DNA of 64,000 nucleotides from Linnemannia schmuckeri (GCA_029449235.1 JANATG010000002.1:4526001-4590000), one strand, 5' to 3'; positions 34,319 to 46,998 are shown, numbered from the stretch's first letter. Made by a program: numbers and translations. Notes: generated by a model from the sequence alone, not told the origin.

Positions 34319-36721
34319 TTACAGATGCGCCCTAGCATTGACAGCAGAGGAATCAGTCGCACGGTCAATCTTGACAATATCCTTTCTCAGAATCTTGCCC
34401 GAGGCAGACTTAGGAATCTCCTTGGTGAAGACAACACCACCCCTCAACTTCTTGTGAGGTGCAACACGGGCTGCCAAAAACTCCATAATCTCCTTCTTCA
34501 ATTCATCATTCTGAACAACCCCCTCCTGGATGACAACATAAGCACGAGGAATCTCGGTAGCTTGGGAGGCATCATAAGCGGGAATGACAGCTGCGTCAAG
34601 GACTTTGGGGTGGGTGACGAGGAGGGCCTCGAGTTCTGCGGCGGGGATTTGGAAACCCTTGTATTTGATGAGTTCCTTGAGACGGTCGACGACGAACCAG
34701 TTGCCCTTCTCGTCGACATAGACAATGTCGCCGGTGTGCATCCAGCCGTCTTCGCGGATTGTGATCTTGGTAGCCTCGACGTTGTTGAGGTAGCCCTTCA
34801 TAACGTTGGGGCCCTTCAGCAACCACTCTCCAGCCTGACCAACACCCAATTCTAAGAAGAATAAAATGAAGAATAAGATTAGTATCACTATCGAACGCGA
34901 GGAGGACATAACCCATTACAACTGCCGTCAAAAAAAAAGAGGGTGTAGTACCTTTGCCGGTCTCGGGGTCGACGATCTTGGCCTTCAAGCCGGCAACAAG
35001 GGGGCCAACAGACCCATCGGGACCACGAGCATCAGGGCGCAAGCAAGCAACAAGAGGAGAAGCCTCAGTCATTCCAAATCCCTGACGACAGTAAACTCCC
35101 AATCTCTCCTCAATCCTCTGGCAAAGATCCTTGGGGAGGGGGGCAGCACCACAGGCCAAATGACGGAGGGAGGTCAAGTCGAAGTCGAGGACCATGGGGT
35201 GCTTTGCAAGGGCGAGGGCAACTGGGGGCACGATAAAGGTGTTGGTGACTCTGTACTTTTGGATGTTTTGGAGGAACGAGGGGAGGTCGAACTTGGGCAT
35301 GATAACCGTCTCCGTTCCCTGTTGGTAGAGAGCATTGAAGAAAAGAAGAAAGTGGGTATGGTAAGCATAAAAGAAATGTGAGCGGAAACATTGCATGCAT
35401 AGGGTTCAGAACCGAAAATACCGAGAGAAACAACGCAATGAAATAAACATTTGCATGAGAGCACAATTGGCCGTTGGGAAAAAAAAAAAAAAAAAAAAAA
35501 AATCTTGTCATAAAACAACAAAAAGAACAAAGAACGTACGGTGATGAGGGATATGTGAAGGCAGTTCATGAGGCCGTAAATATGGTAGAGGGGCAAGAAA
35601 CCGAGAATGACAAGGTCCTTCTGCTTGATGACCTCGGCGTCGTAGCTCATGATCTGGACCAAGTTCGATGTGATGTTGCGGTGGGTCAGCATCACTCCCT
35701 TGCTCTTGCCTATGTTCCATCAGGGTTGAAGAACAATTTGAGGGTGAGAAAGCGAAGCAATGGCAGCGCCAGCGGGAAGAATAGTGAGAAGGTCGGGTAA
35801 GTAGCTGTACATCAGCCGGAGTACATTTTCAATAAGCTATGCTCAAAAGCAATCGGATGCAATCGAGACAAAGGTAAAACACACGACATAAAGAAGCAAA
35901 TGGGCGTTACCGGTGGTGCCAGAAGAGTAGCAGAGGTAGGCAATGTCATCCATATCAATCTTGACGGGAGCAGCAAGACGCTTGGCGAAGATGGACTGGT
36001 AGGCCTTGTGGCCGGCTTCGTCCTTGCCGCCAAAGAGGAAGATGTGTTCACGCTTAATACCGCAGATCTTAGCAGCCTCAGTAGCAGTGGGGAGAAGGTC
36101 GACGGTGGTAACCATGAAGGAAGCGCCAGAGTCCTTGAGCTGATGAACGACCTCCTCGAGGGTGTAGGAGTGGTTGACAGTTGTCACGACTCCTCCTGCG
36201 CACAGTGTTCCCAGAATTGGCACACCAAAGTCGTACTATTGGTTGATTTGCAAGTATGATTTTTTGTTAATTCTTAGTTTGAGAACAGGGTTGAAGCTAG
36301 ATGCAAGTTGTCGCTCTTGCTTCTTTGAAAGATCAATTGGTCCAAAAAAGGGGGGTTGAGCGGGTACAACCACAGTTGGCTATGGGTTGTTGTTGTTTGT
36401 GAGATCAATTGAATCACAAAGAAAGCGTCGCAAGAAACAAAACGGTCCACCTGTAACACAAAGAAAAGGCATTGTGTGTAGTACCTGATTGTAAGAAAAG
36501 ATGGCGAGGACATCCTTGGGCTGGAAACCATAAAAATCCTGGAGACCGGCAGCGAAATGCTTGGTCTCGAGCTGGAACTGACCAAAGGTCAATGATTTCT
36601 CGGTAATGGGGTCGATGAAGACGGTCTTGCCGGGCTGGACGTTGAAGGGGTTTGATTCGAGGTAGTGGTAGATATCGACCACGGGATAGATGGGTTCAGG
36701 GTCTGAGGACTGGAAGATCAT
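34319..36721 (-). CDS. 4-coumarate-CoA-ligase-like acyl-CoA synthetase (ANL family)
   Basis: Five exons (36721-36485, 36235-35911, 35709-35540, 35318-34952, 34851-34319) encode 543 aa; every phase agrees. The ANL motifs are in order: the Ser/Thr/Gly-rich nucleotide loop YSSGTTGKSKG (about 183-193, spanning a splice junction), GFGMTEASP (about 324), WMHTGD (about 405), the hinge DRLKELIKYKGFQI, and the catalytic Lys in PKSASGKILRKD (about 519). The enzyme activates a carboxylic acid with ATP and joins it to CoA; fungal members of this branch act on fatty or aromatic acids. The exact substrate cannot be read from the sequence. The last three residues, AHL, fit a relaxed peroxisomal PTS1 signal, suggesting peroxisomal location. 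Length is typical for 4CL-like proteins (about 540-560). Confidence 0.93.
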
Positions 36722-37638
36722 CTTTTGTTTGTTTGAATGAGGAATGAGTGATGAAGAAAGGAGAAAGGAATGTGAATGAGAAAGAAGGAATGAGCGACAA
36801 GAAGAAAAAGAAAAGAAGAAGAAGAAGAAGAAGGAGGGTAGAAGGTCAATCTACCAGCAAGGTATATCGAGAAGAACAAGAAGAACGAAGTGGAGAGCAT
36901 TGTGCATTCCACTGTCCCCAGGCACCCTATCATGAGACAGATCGATCGGAGTGCAAGTAGGAAGTAGTGTAGCCTATGAGTGGGGACCTAGTGGAGGGGA
37001 ACTCTCTCAAGGAGAAAAGTTGAGTATGAAAGGAGAAAATAGAGAAATGGGAGGAGAGCATTCAAGAGGCAGACGATCGGCGGAGTGGATGTAAACGGTA
37101 TTTTGACGGGATAATTGCGATCCGAGTAAATTCCTTCTTTTATTTGGTCATGTACTGGCCTTGTTTCCCATGTTCCCAGGGCAACGTTTCTAGCTAGACA
37201 CATGGGGCAACTGACATCATGGCTAATTGTTTGATAATAGGATGAGAGAAGAACAGATACTGAGACGGTTAAGGGAGGAGCCGTAATCTCGGACATTACG
37301 GGTGCCTATATATTATCCTAGGGTATGTGCGTATGGTCTTCGTCTCTAGGAACTAGATGGGATTAGGACGTGTCCCTAGGATAGACTATACCGATGGTTA
37401 GTTTAGATCTACTTGTGTCAGCTGCTCTGAGCAGTCAACAGCGATGAATATAGCCCATGTGCAGATCAACTGCAACCTTATGTGGATCTGGGTGTCCATG
37501 AGTCGGTGTCTGTGAATATGGATGTGGTAGTTGTGGATGTGAGTCCTATGTGCAGTGTCTCCTCCCTTCTATGAAATGCATGTGTTGTAGTAGGGTGGGA
37601 CAGACAAACAATCCCCTTCATCTCCTCAATTCGAGAAG

Positions 37639-37641
37639 ATG

Positions 37642-37673
<32 letters not shown>
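37639..37673 (+). repeat. (CA)n(TA)n compound microsatellite
   Basis: About eleven CA units are followed by about seven TA units. Confidence 0.85.
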
Positions 37674-37675
<2 letters not shown>

Positions 37676-37797
37676 GTTACACACAACAGAAAAAGAACTG
37701 CATGGAACAAAATCTCCTTGGATATGACAAATCCAAGTCGTCGTCTGCTAGCCATGCGATTCGCTGGGGTGATTGTTCATTTGTTGTATGTGCCTGT

Positions 37798-37858
37798 GCT
37801 CACTCTTCACTCTCACTCTTCACTCTCACTCTTCACTCTCACTCTTCACTCTCACTCT
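37798..37858 (+). repeat. Tandem repeat of a 14-nt CT-rich unit
   Basis: Four to five near-identical copies of a CTCACTCTTCACTCT-like unit lie in the leader of the CHIP gene, on the coding strand. Confidence 0.8.
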
Positions 37859-38092
37859 TTTTTTTTCTTCTTTGTCGCTTCTCTCACACCCTTCTCCTCC
37901 TCTCTCACTTCCTGTCTATCCGTTTTTCTTGGCCACCAACGAACATTTTGTTCATTCCCTTACTCTCAATACCCACATACACACACTCACGCTCTCATTT
38001 CCCTTCCCTTCTTTTTTCTTCACACACCCCTAATCGACTCGCATACCCAACAACAACAACAACAGCAACAAACAAAAAAACAAAAAAAAGAC

Positions 38093-39683
38093 ATGGCGTC
38101 GACGTTGACAGCAGAACAACACAAACTCAGAGGAAACGAATTCTTCAAAGTCAAGGACCTCGACCAAGCTATCCACGAATACTCAACCGCCATCGTAATG
38201 CCACCTTCTCTCTTCGTTTGTTTTGTGAATGAATGCCATTCAACAATAAGCAACCAACAAAAACAATAGAATGACTGACAGGACTTTCCTTTTTTTACGT
38301 CGAACACCATGCATAGGTCAAGGACCCAAAGGTCGCTGTTTACTACCAGAACCGAGCCAACTGCTACCTCAAGGTACCACGTCATATTCATGCATACACA
38401 ACGCTTACATTGACACGGCCACTATTCACGCGGGATAACAACAACCACCATGTCAAGGAAAACACACGGACTTACTAGAACCATCTATAATCTTTTTGTT
38501 TTGTACCACCTGATAGTTAGAAAAATACACCAATGTCGTCTCTGACTGTGAGAGGGTCGTGGAACTTGACAAAAAGTCAGGTATGTCTTACAGCTCACAC
38601 AACATTGCTCTTTTATCGCTCTTGCGGGGCATATATACGTTTACAGCTTTCAACCGAACTAACACTATCACTCTTTTCTTTTCTCATGCACATATGCGCA
38701 TGATAGTCAAAGGATACTACTTTGTAAGTATCGACGATAACAACTGAACCAAGAGCAATCACAAAGAGTCATCTTGCCCAAAACATATGGAAGATGCGCT
38801 AACAGGCTGGAACACCCCATTTGACTTTGATAGATGGGCAAAGCACAGCTGGAACTCGGTCAGCCCTCGGAGGCATACTCCCTTCTAAAGAAGTGTGAGT
38901 AAACGAAACAATCACACAAACTGTATCCCATTTATTATCATCAGTCCCTGGACCATACCAAGCGTACTCACTCAATTATTTATCGTATTGATCAAATTAG
39001 CGTACGAATTGGCACTGGAGCAACGCTCGGCATTTACAAAGGAGATCGTGGCGATCATCGCAGAGGCCAAGAAGCAGCGTTGGATCGAGCAGGAGCGGAG
39101 GAGGATCGCCCAGGTCTCAGATACCTACCGATACCTCTCTGGACTGATCGAGCAGGATATTCAGCGACAAGTCGATGCGCTTGACAAGAACTCGTCTGAT
39201 TATGAGGATTGTCTGACGGATTTGCGTGCGGAAAAGGCTGAGCGCTTGAAGCAGCTGGAGGCGATGACTCAGCGGGCAGGAATCCCTGATGACAATGTCC
39301 GGCCTTACATCGAGCACAACAAGTCCAATACTAACAGCAACAACGGGATCATCTCCCCCGAAGCGTCACCGGAACCCGCTAGAGCTATGGATGTTGACCA
39401 AGAACCGTACAAGAAGCCGATCTTGGCACCTCCAGCACCCAGGGAAGTGCCCGACTACCTGCTTGATAAGATCACGTTTGAACTTATGCATGATCCGGTG
39501 ATCTCGATCAAGTCTGGAATCTCGTACGAGCGGAGTACGTTGTTCGAGCATTTCAGCTACGGACGCATGTTTGACCCTGTTGCTCAGGTGCCTCTTACTG
39601 AACGCGATGTCATCCCTAACCGTGCACTCAAGGAGGCCTGTGAAGACTTTTTGTCCAAGAACGGATGGGCTGTCGACTACTGA
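38093..39683 (+). CDS. CHIP/STUB1-like TPR and U-box E3 ubiquitin ligase
   Basis: Six exons (38093-38194, 38317-38373, 38517-38580, 38707-38723, 38834-38894, 39001-39683) encode 327 aa. Exon 4 is a 17-nt microexon (VKGYYF), accepted because it keeps the phase and fits the TPR. Three TPR units cover residues 1-120 (HKLRGNEFFKVKDLDQAIHE, YYQNRANCYLK, QLELGQPSEAYSLLKKSYEL). They are the clamp that binds the C-termini of Hsp70 and Hsp90. A helical middle (AEAKKQRWIEQERRR) follows, then the U-box at about 245-320 (LLDKITFELMHDPVI, SGISYERSTLFEHF, PNRALKEACEDFL). CHIP ubiquitinates chaperone-bound clients. Human CHIP has 303 residues, so the length is normal. Start and order of domains match the animal protein. 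Confidence 0.95.
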
Positions 39684-39939
39684 GAGGGTTCAGTTTTTTT
39701 TGTAGACGATTTTTCTTTTCTGCTGTAGACCTTCTCACGCCTCTTCCCTTACCATATACTCATTGCCAAATAATATTGTACAATACAAACCACTATGCTA
39801 GGAAATGAGAGGTCGAATTATATGTTTTATTTCTATTTTTTTGCTTGCAAGGAACTTTATGGCGTACGTTCGTTTTTGTTTGTTGACAAGGTTGCGCAAT
39901 CAAAGGTGTCGATTAATTCTTCACCAAACTTCAAAGTGC

Positions 39940-42900
39940 TTAGATACCAAGACGATGAATCTCCTCCCACCGCTTCTTCAAATCCTTGACCGGCATATGG
40001 TTCTCCACTTCCACACATGGCTCATTCCCATCCTGCAATACCATCTCCCCATTTCCTCCCTCACTCTGGACAAACCCGGCGGAGAGCTGAAGCTTGTGCT
40101 TGGAGAGGTACCGCGTCGCTTGAACTAGATCCTTGACATTCGCCTGAGCTACGTTTTCTTCTGTTAGCTGCGCCACGATGGCCGAATGGGAGGCGGTCGA
40201 TTTCAGGGCCAGGACACGGGCTTCGAGCTCTGTGAGTGGCCCCACGGGTGGAATGCAGGGTGAGATGGAGGATTCGATTATCTCGGGCTGGTGGCTGGTG
40301 GTGGTGGCCGTAGTGGTGGCGGGGGTGAGGAGTTTTTCAGTGGGGAGTTTTTCGGTAGAGTCGATGGGGCTCAGGGCTGGAGTTGTCGCTGAGGAAGAGG
40401 CTGAGGCGGAGATAGCAGCGTGGGTGTTGGTGAGAATACTGGCGGTGGAGTCGACGCTGCGGATGGTACTTTGGGAGCCGGATCTGACCAGGGCGTTGGT
40501 CGTCTTTGCCCAAAACTTTGTCAAATCCGCGACTGTTGGTGCTGCCATCTCCTCTTTTTCTTCATTCTCTCTCTCCTCGTTCTCCCTCTCCTCATCCTCC
40601 TTCTCCTCATCCTCCCTCTTCTCATCCTCTCTCTCCTCATCCTCCCTCTTCACATCCTCTCTCTCCTCATCCTCCTCATCCTCTCTCTCCTCATCCGAGG
40701 CGTGGTCGCCGCCGCAACTGGAAGACGGCTTTGTGGGGCTCAAGTAATCGGCCAAGGAGCCGTCCGCAGAGAGGTTCTTGAACGAAGAAAGATCCATCTG
40801 AGGCAAGGCCGAACGGGGGGAGTTGGCGGCCCTTTCATGTGCAAGGAGCATCTCTTGGAGCGCTTCCTTGGTTTTGGGACGGAAGGTTGCTGTTGAGGAG
40901 GCGAGACTGCTCTCCTTGGAGAGGATGCCGTTGTTGTAGGAGGTAAGAGAGAACTCTTCTTCTTCATCCTCTTCAAGGACTGTGGCGAGGTAGCCTTCAC
41001 AGGCAGGATGGGCGGATACGTATTCGTCATCGTCGTTCTCGTCTTCGTCGTCTGCGATTCTGAAGACCTCTGCCTCGTCTTCTTCTGTGACGCTGGAGAC
41101 CTCTGCCTTGTCTTCGTCTTCTTTTGCGATGCTGGAGATCCCTGCCTTGTCTTCATCCTTTTCTGCGATGCTGGCGACCCCTGTCTTGTCTTCGTCTTCT
41201 TTTGCGATGGAGACCTCTGCCTTGTCTTCGTTTTCTTCTGTGATGCTGGAGATCCCTGCTTTGCCTTCGTTTTCTTCTGTGATGGAGACCTCTGCCTTGT
41301 CTTCGTCTTCTTTTGCGATGGAGATCCCTGCCTTGTCTTCATCCTTTTCTGCGATGCTGGAGATCCCTGCCTTGTCTTCGTCTTCTTTTGCGATGGAGAT
41401 CCCTGCCTTGTCTTCGTCTTCTTTTGCGATGGAGATCCCTGCCTTGTCTTCGTCTTCTTTTGCGATGGAGATCCCTGCCTTGTCTTCGTTTTCTTCTGCG
41501 ATGCTGGAAACCCCTGCTTTGCCTTCGTTTTCTTCTGTGATGGAGACCTCTGCCTTGTCTTCGTCCTCTTTTGCGATGCTGGAGATCCCTGCCTTGTCTT
41601 CGTCCTTTTCTGCGATGCTGGGGACCTCTGCCTTGTCTTCGTCTTCTTTTGCGATGCTGGAGATCCCTGCCTTGTCTTCATCCTTTTCTGCGATGCTGGC
41701 GACCCCTGTCTTGTCTTCGTCTTCTTTTGCGATGGAGACCTCTGCCTTGTCTTCGTTTTCTTCTGCGATGCTGGAAACCCCTGCTTTGCCTTCGTTTTCT
41801 TCTGTGATGGAGACCTCTGCCTTGTCTTCGTCCTCTTTTGCGATGCTGGAGATCCCTGCCTTGTCTTCGTCCTTTTCTGCGATGCTGGGGACCTCTGCCT
41901 TGTCTTCGTTTTCTTTTGCGATGTTGGAGATCTCTGCCTCGTCTACTTCCTTGATCGACTTGACTGATTTGGCGGATCTGGTAGACTTAATCGACCTATT
42001 GTCGTCGCAGAGGCGGCCATTTTCTTTGAACAAGGACGACAACGTTGGGCTAGCGGTTGCCGAGGAAGACGAAGTCACAGACCGAATCGAGTGAGGCCTG
42101 CTACCGGACTTTTGCAACCGCGTCTCGAACACGCTCTCCTCCTCGACCATTGACGCGTTAAGGACCTGGTCCTGGAATGCAATCTCGATCAATCGGAATG
42201 TCTCGGAGATATCTCGTGCCTTGCAGTCAGTGCCCATCTTGATCCGAATGAACTCTTCCAACTCGTCCAAAGCGTCTCGGTCGCCCACAAGCTTGAACAC
42301 GTCCAAGGATTTCGATTTCACGGTCTCAAAGACTCGTTGGCCCTTGATGAACCGGGGGCGAGTCCGAGCATCGGTTTGCCACATGGTCAAGGACATCTCG
42401 GAGGGCGAGACACGGACGACGCCATTAGTAGCTCCAAGGGCGTTGATCGCGTTGAGGCCGAGACTAGAGGCGGTGGCCTTGATCTTGGTCTTGTCAAAGA
42501 CCATAACTCCAATAGCCATGTCGCGTTTCGTGGCCGGGTTGTAGAAACCGACGGAGAGCGCGTCGGGAGCGTTGGACATTCGACGGAATTCCATGTGGCA
42601 TTCTCCCAGTTCTGTGTACTTGCGTCCTCCCTCGAGGGTCCTTGTGTTTTCAATAGAAGAGATTGTGGGTTGGGCTGAAGAGGCGGCGCGCTCGATCCGC
42701 TTGGAGACGCGGAGGGCTTTAGAGCGGTAGTCCATACAAAGGAAGGTATTATCGGGTGAGATGCGGGCGTTCTCCATTAACCAAGCATGGTATTTCATGA
42801 ACTTGCCCACAATCTCAGTAGTTGAACAGGTGATCTTGTACATCTTTGCGATCGTCACGGTGCGCGCCTCGGGGTCAAACTCGATATGCATGTCGGGGTG

Positions 42901-45450
42901 CAACCAAGACCGGGCATAGAAATCGGTGATATACGGCGGCTCAACGTAATGGATTTCGCCCTTGTGCATTCTCTTCTTGCAGAGGAAGAAGTCATCCCGG
43001 TTGCGGTCGATGGCATGAGACGGGACTAGACGTGCAGGACGGAGGACTGCAAAGAGCGCGCATTCGTCACGGAAGTAGGCTGCACGGTCTTCGATGCCCA
43101 TACCGAACTCCCCGGGGACCGACTTTCCTGTGGTCAGATCTTCGATCTGGACACTGATGTCGTACAGATGGCGCTTGCGGAAGGGAATGGGTTGTTCCAG
43201 GGGTGGGATCACACCCAGATCCAGGGGGAGACGACGGACCTCCCATAGAGAAGGTTGGCTCAATTGCATACGCCTGGCGCGTTCTTCTTCGTCAGTGAGA
43301 GTTAGTTGATCTGGGTGAATCTCTGGGGTAGGGCCGTTATCTTCAGCGTGGAGATTAGCGGTGGATCGACGGAGACTCTTGAGCCGCTTCAAAAATGACA
43401 ACTTGCCCGTCTTGCCTCCACTGGGACCGCAGGTAGCGGTAGACCCACCACCTCCTCCAAACTTGAACATCCCATTACCCCCGAAGAGATTCAGTGTCGC
43501 CATATTACCGGTACCCCCGGCAGCCCCAGCAATACTACCAGTTTGCTGGAGCTCAAACAACTCATCTTGCTCGCGACAAGAAGCCGAGGGTTTGGCTTGC
43601 TCGATATTAAGTGCACGTGCAACATCAACCCAAGCATCCCTAACTTCTCCACTCTCCGCCTGTAAGATATAAGTCGTGTCGTTGTAGAAACAGACCATTA
43701 CCATGTCCTTCTGAATGACGGGCGGGTGGACTACATCAGGAGTGGACGAGATCTGGGTATCCATGACTAGGACGGGCTCGTGGCACAGTCGCAAGGGCTT
43801 ATGGTCGTTTGATCCAGAGGAAGGGGCAAGGGAGACGATGGATCCGTTGGCTGCGGCTTTGAGGGCACTCCTGGACCCGGATCGCGATAGTTTCTTGGAC
43901 AAAGACTTGGTTGTCTCGTAAGGGGCGGCGCCGGCAGGTGAGGGAGGAACAACCTCGCACATGTAGATCATATCCGTCGTCACAATCAATCGATACTCCT
44001 TTGGCGGCGCAGATACAGGCATACTCTTCTTCTTCCCATTCGCTTCAACCGTCTTAGTGGCACTCACAAACTCGACCAATCTTCCCTCACGCACCGACTG
44101 CCGCTCTCCAATCAACCTCCTCGCAAAAAGCGGCACAAACTGCGGAAAACTTGCCCGATCCTCTGCCGTCGTCAAGGCCATATCCTTATTCAGCGTCTTG
44201 AATAAGTTCGAATAATCGATCTGGTCATGCAGACTTGACAGCATCTTTGAACTCAAGAAGACGGTTTGAGCTTTTTCGAAATGGGACCGAATGGATTGGT
44301 CGTAGTACTTTGATACAGTGTCGATCTCGTGGATGAGCGTGAAGGTGGTGCATTGGGCTGCAAAGGCGCGGTAGGCTTGGGCGAGATGTTCAAAGGTCCG
44401 CATTTGCGCCTCCCAGTTTGCGCAGACTTCTTGATAGTGTCCCAACACCTCTGGCGAGAACTGTGGTGTCACACCTGCTCCTCCTTGACCACCGAGACCA
44501 GTCAACGTGGCCGTAGAGGTGCTAGTCAGATGCACCAAGGAACCATTGTTGCGTGAATGTGATGACTTCCTGCCAAAAAACGAGTGACGACCAGATTTAG
44601 GGGACTTGCTAATGGGACCAGTGCTAGAGTTGTCGGCGAGGACGGCGGTGATGGTCTGGATGCGGAGGACGAGCTCCTGGAGGGCATGGTAGACGATGGA
44701 CCAGTACTGGATGAGCTCGATGGTCTCTTGTGAGCTGGTGCTGACTAGCTCATATAACGCCTTGACGGCTTCTTCTTTTCTAGGACCAGTCTCCAGGATC
44801 TATTATTCGTGATGGTTTTTTTTTAGTTAAGATATGTTAGCTGTTTTGTTTCTCAGGTGATTAGAGAAGGCAAGAGAAAAAAATAAAAAAAAAGAAAGTA
44901 GAATTTACCTGATCAAAGTGTTGGTGGCGTTCAAAGACGCGTTCACACTTGTTAAGTGCGGTGCTAAGGATCGCCACGTCGTCTGATTGCAGGGTCTCTG
45001 CAACCTCGCGCATCGCTCGCAGCTGGTCCACCAGAATCTACGCATTCCTCATCCAAGAAATAAAAAAAAAAAAAGATAAATATATAGAAAGTAGGTTAGC
45101 GTTTTCTCATAAACCTCATTTGCCAAAAAATATAACGATATCACAATATACAAGAATACGTACCAAGAAGTTGCTAGTTTGGGGATGATGGATGAGCCGT
45201 AGTTCTTGGACAGCATCCAACGCATCATCGTTTGATCTACTCAAGCCGTCGGGCGACTCGGTCGAGGTCATTGACGTGGTGTCATTGTCGCGTTCATAGT
45301 TCTGTTGAGATGCTGGCTTTTGGAAACCATGCTGCATCCTGTACAATTTATTCGACACCTACATAGGAATATCGAAAAAAAGACACGGCGAAAATTATTA
45401 GGGCGAAGCACTATCAAATTCGTTTATCCTGCATTCAATTTTGCGTACTG

Positions 45451-45481
<31 letters not shown>

Positions 45482-45910
45482 TACCCATTCGCTGTAGGAC
45501 TTATCTTCCTGCAGTGCAAGAATCCGCGCCTCCTCATCATACACCTCACTATCTCCCGCTTTTTGCTCCTCAGCACCACAATACTCCTCTTCGACAGAGA
45601 GAGCAGCAGTCTTGGCAATAACCTCCCTTTTCTCAGAGTCCAACGTAATCAGCGTCAACTCCTTCAGCACCTCCACCTCCTTTTCATCACACATGCTGGC
45701 GGTGGGAGAGGTGACGGCTCTAAAGAAGGTCTCCTCGTCCTCCTGAGAAGAGGTGGGCGATTTCTGGAGGAGAGTGGTACTGTTGTTGAGGACTTGTGGG
45801 ACGACCAAGAGTGGATGTTCGGTTTGTGGAGGTGGATGAGGGCTGGGAGCTGGGATGGGTGGTTCGACGGCAGCCATGTTGGGATCGACGTGCGAGGCTG
45901 GAGAAGACAT
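39940..45910 (-). CDS. Very large protein with a PH-like region and acidic repeats
   Basis: Four exons (45910-45485, 45358-45164, 45037-44909, 44799-39940), all phase 0, encode about 1869 aa. The start MSSPASHVDPNMAAVEPP is a Pro-rich tail. A helical region (about 210-460: KALYELVSTSSQETIELIQY, HYQEVCANWEAQMRTFEHL) precedes a segment that looks like a PH fold (about 475-675: REGRLVEFVSATK to SGEVRDAWVDVARALN). A second globular part follows (about 740-1070, including FRKRHLYDISVQIEDL). From about 1200 to 1500 there are about 22 units of a 12-13-residue repeat (IAKEDEDKAGISS type), and later an ERED/EEKED-rich hexad run. The end is helical. I infer a membrane- or cytoskeleton-linked regulator, possibly a diverged RhoGEF-like protein; no catalytic motif is certain. 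A 29-nt A run at about 45450 lies next to an intron donor. Confidence 0.75.
40558..40698 (-). repeat. Coding hexad repeats rich in Glu, Arg and Asp
   Basis: Within the giant gene, 18-nt units encode about seven to eight copies of a REDEER- or EKEDEE-like hexad. They lie on the C-terminal side of the main minisatellite and would form a charged helix. Confidence 0.85.
41050..41945 (-). repeat. Coding minisatellite of 36/39-nt units, about 22 copies
   Basis: Units of 36 and 39 nt alternate in the last exon of the giant gene. Each encodes 12 or 13 residues of an acidic IAKEDEDKAG-type repeat. There are higher-order duplications: a block of several different units recurs at about 41090-41220 and 41640-41770. 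All unit lengths are multiples of three, so several other frames, including the antisense, stay open through the array. Confidence 0.95.
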
Positions 45911-46998
45911 AGCTGTGAGGTTTTTGCTTCGAAAAAATAAAAGGTTGGGTTTTCTTATTAGGCTAGTGTTGAAAAGGGGAATTTGATTTTTTTTTTTTGA
46001 TGAAGTGTTTTTGTTCGGTATCTGAAAGAAGAAAGCAGATAAGGGAAGAGGAAGAGGGAGACGTGAGTGAAGGTGGTGTGTGAAGAGTATTGGTTTGTTC
46101 ACCAAGTGTGAGGGAAGGGGGAGTTACGGTATTGAGGCAATGTTTGATAGTATATCGTATAGGAAAGAGATAGGCACTTTGAAGACGAAAATGAAAAAGA
46201 GGAGAAGAGGAATGGTGTAGGAGGATAGCTGAATATAAAGGCCACCATGCATGTATGTATGGGGACCAAAAAGTTAGGACCAGGACCAGAATGGCATTGC
46301 ACGTAAGCCATTGAAAAGGCAGGTATTAAAAAGGACACCAGGATGAAAGGAGAGAAAGTGTTACAAACGCGCGAACAAAACCAGGCCAGATAATAATGGC
46401 TTTTTGCGGTTGCTGCTTGTCATTTTTTTTCTTTTTCTAACAGACCTGTTCTTGAACAACGGAATAGATTACAAACAACTTCGTCTCTTTTCTTCTTCCT
46501 TTTCAACGGATGTCCTTTGTGTTGATGTGAGTATGACATCCACGCACTGACGGTTTGAAGGGAGCAGCCACGAATAATCGATTTCTCAAAGAGGAGATCG
46601 ATTTGAATCTGCACCAGAGACACGGATTCGAGGGAGGCACTAATAGCACATTTTTTGTCCGTTGGAAGAGAGAGAAAGGGAGAGACTGACGGTGATGGGA
46701 AACTGGAATCCGCTCCGCCGCCAGAATCTGAGGACAATGACCGACAGGCGAAAGAGCAGGTGTGTCTAAACTAACGTGAAAGTATGTCACAGTAAAGAAG
46801 AGCACAAGCGCAACGGCTAACCTTTGGTGGAAACGAAAAACAAACGCCGATCCATGCAGATTCACAGGGGTTCACGCACACACGCGAATACATACTCATA
46901 CTCCCAAATGAATCAATAGACACGAATGTATATCCTTATGTTTATGATAATGCGAAATAAGAGTGGGTAGTAAAAAAATGAGGTAACAGACAGCAATC
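45911..46998. other. 1.1-kb intergenic region
   Basis: This is the promoter side of the giant gene and the 3' flank of the YqeY gene, both on the minus strand. GA-rich DNA on the plus strand at 46020-46220 is a pyrimidine-rich leader for the giant gene. Small open frames at 46420-46865 have no domain sense. Nothing else was recognised. Confidence 0.5.

Larger units (their letters stand above)
36722..38092. promoter_or_regulatory. 1.4-kb divergent promoter region with simple repeats
   Basis: This sits between the acyl-CoA synthetase (minus) and the CHIP gene (plus). GA/GAA-rich DNA at 36745-36840 is the pyrimidine strand for the minus-strand gene. A CA then TA microsatellite lies at 37639-37673. 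Tandem CACTCTTCACTCT units lie at about 37798-37858, and CT-rich DNA then runs to the CHIP ATG. No exon was found. Confidence 0.5.

Noticed and set aside
41050..41945. CRISPR-like array
   Set aside because: The repeats are contiguous, coding and multiples of three, with no spacers, in a eukaryotic gene.
41008..41967. 320-codon antisense frame rich in Cys, Phe and Val
   Set aside because: It is the reverse strand of the in-frame minisatellite of the giant gene; the composition follows from the repeat.
42337..42678. 113-codon plus-strand frame
   Set aside because: Antisense shadow of a well-supported coding exon of the giant gene.
46420..46865. Two minus-strand frames of 105-120 codons
   Set aside because: No domain sense, no splice support, biased composition.
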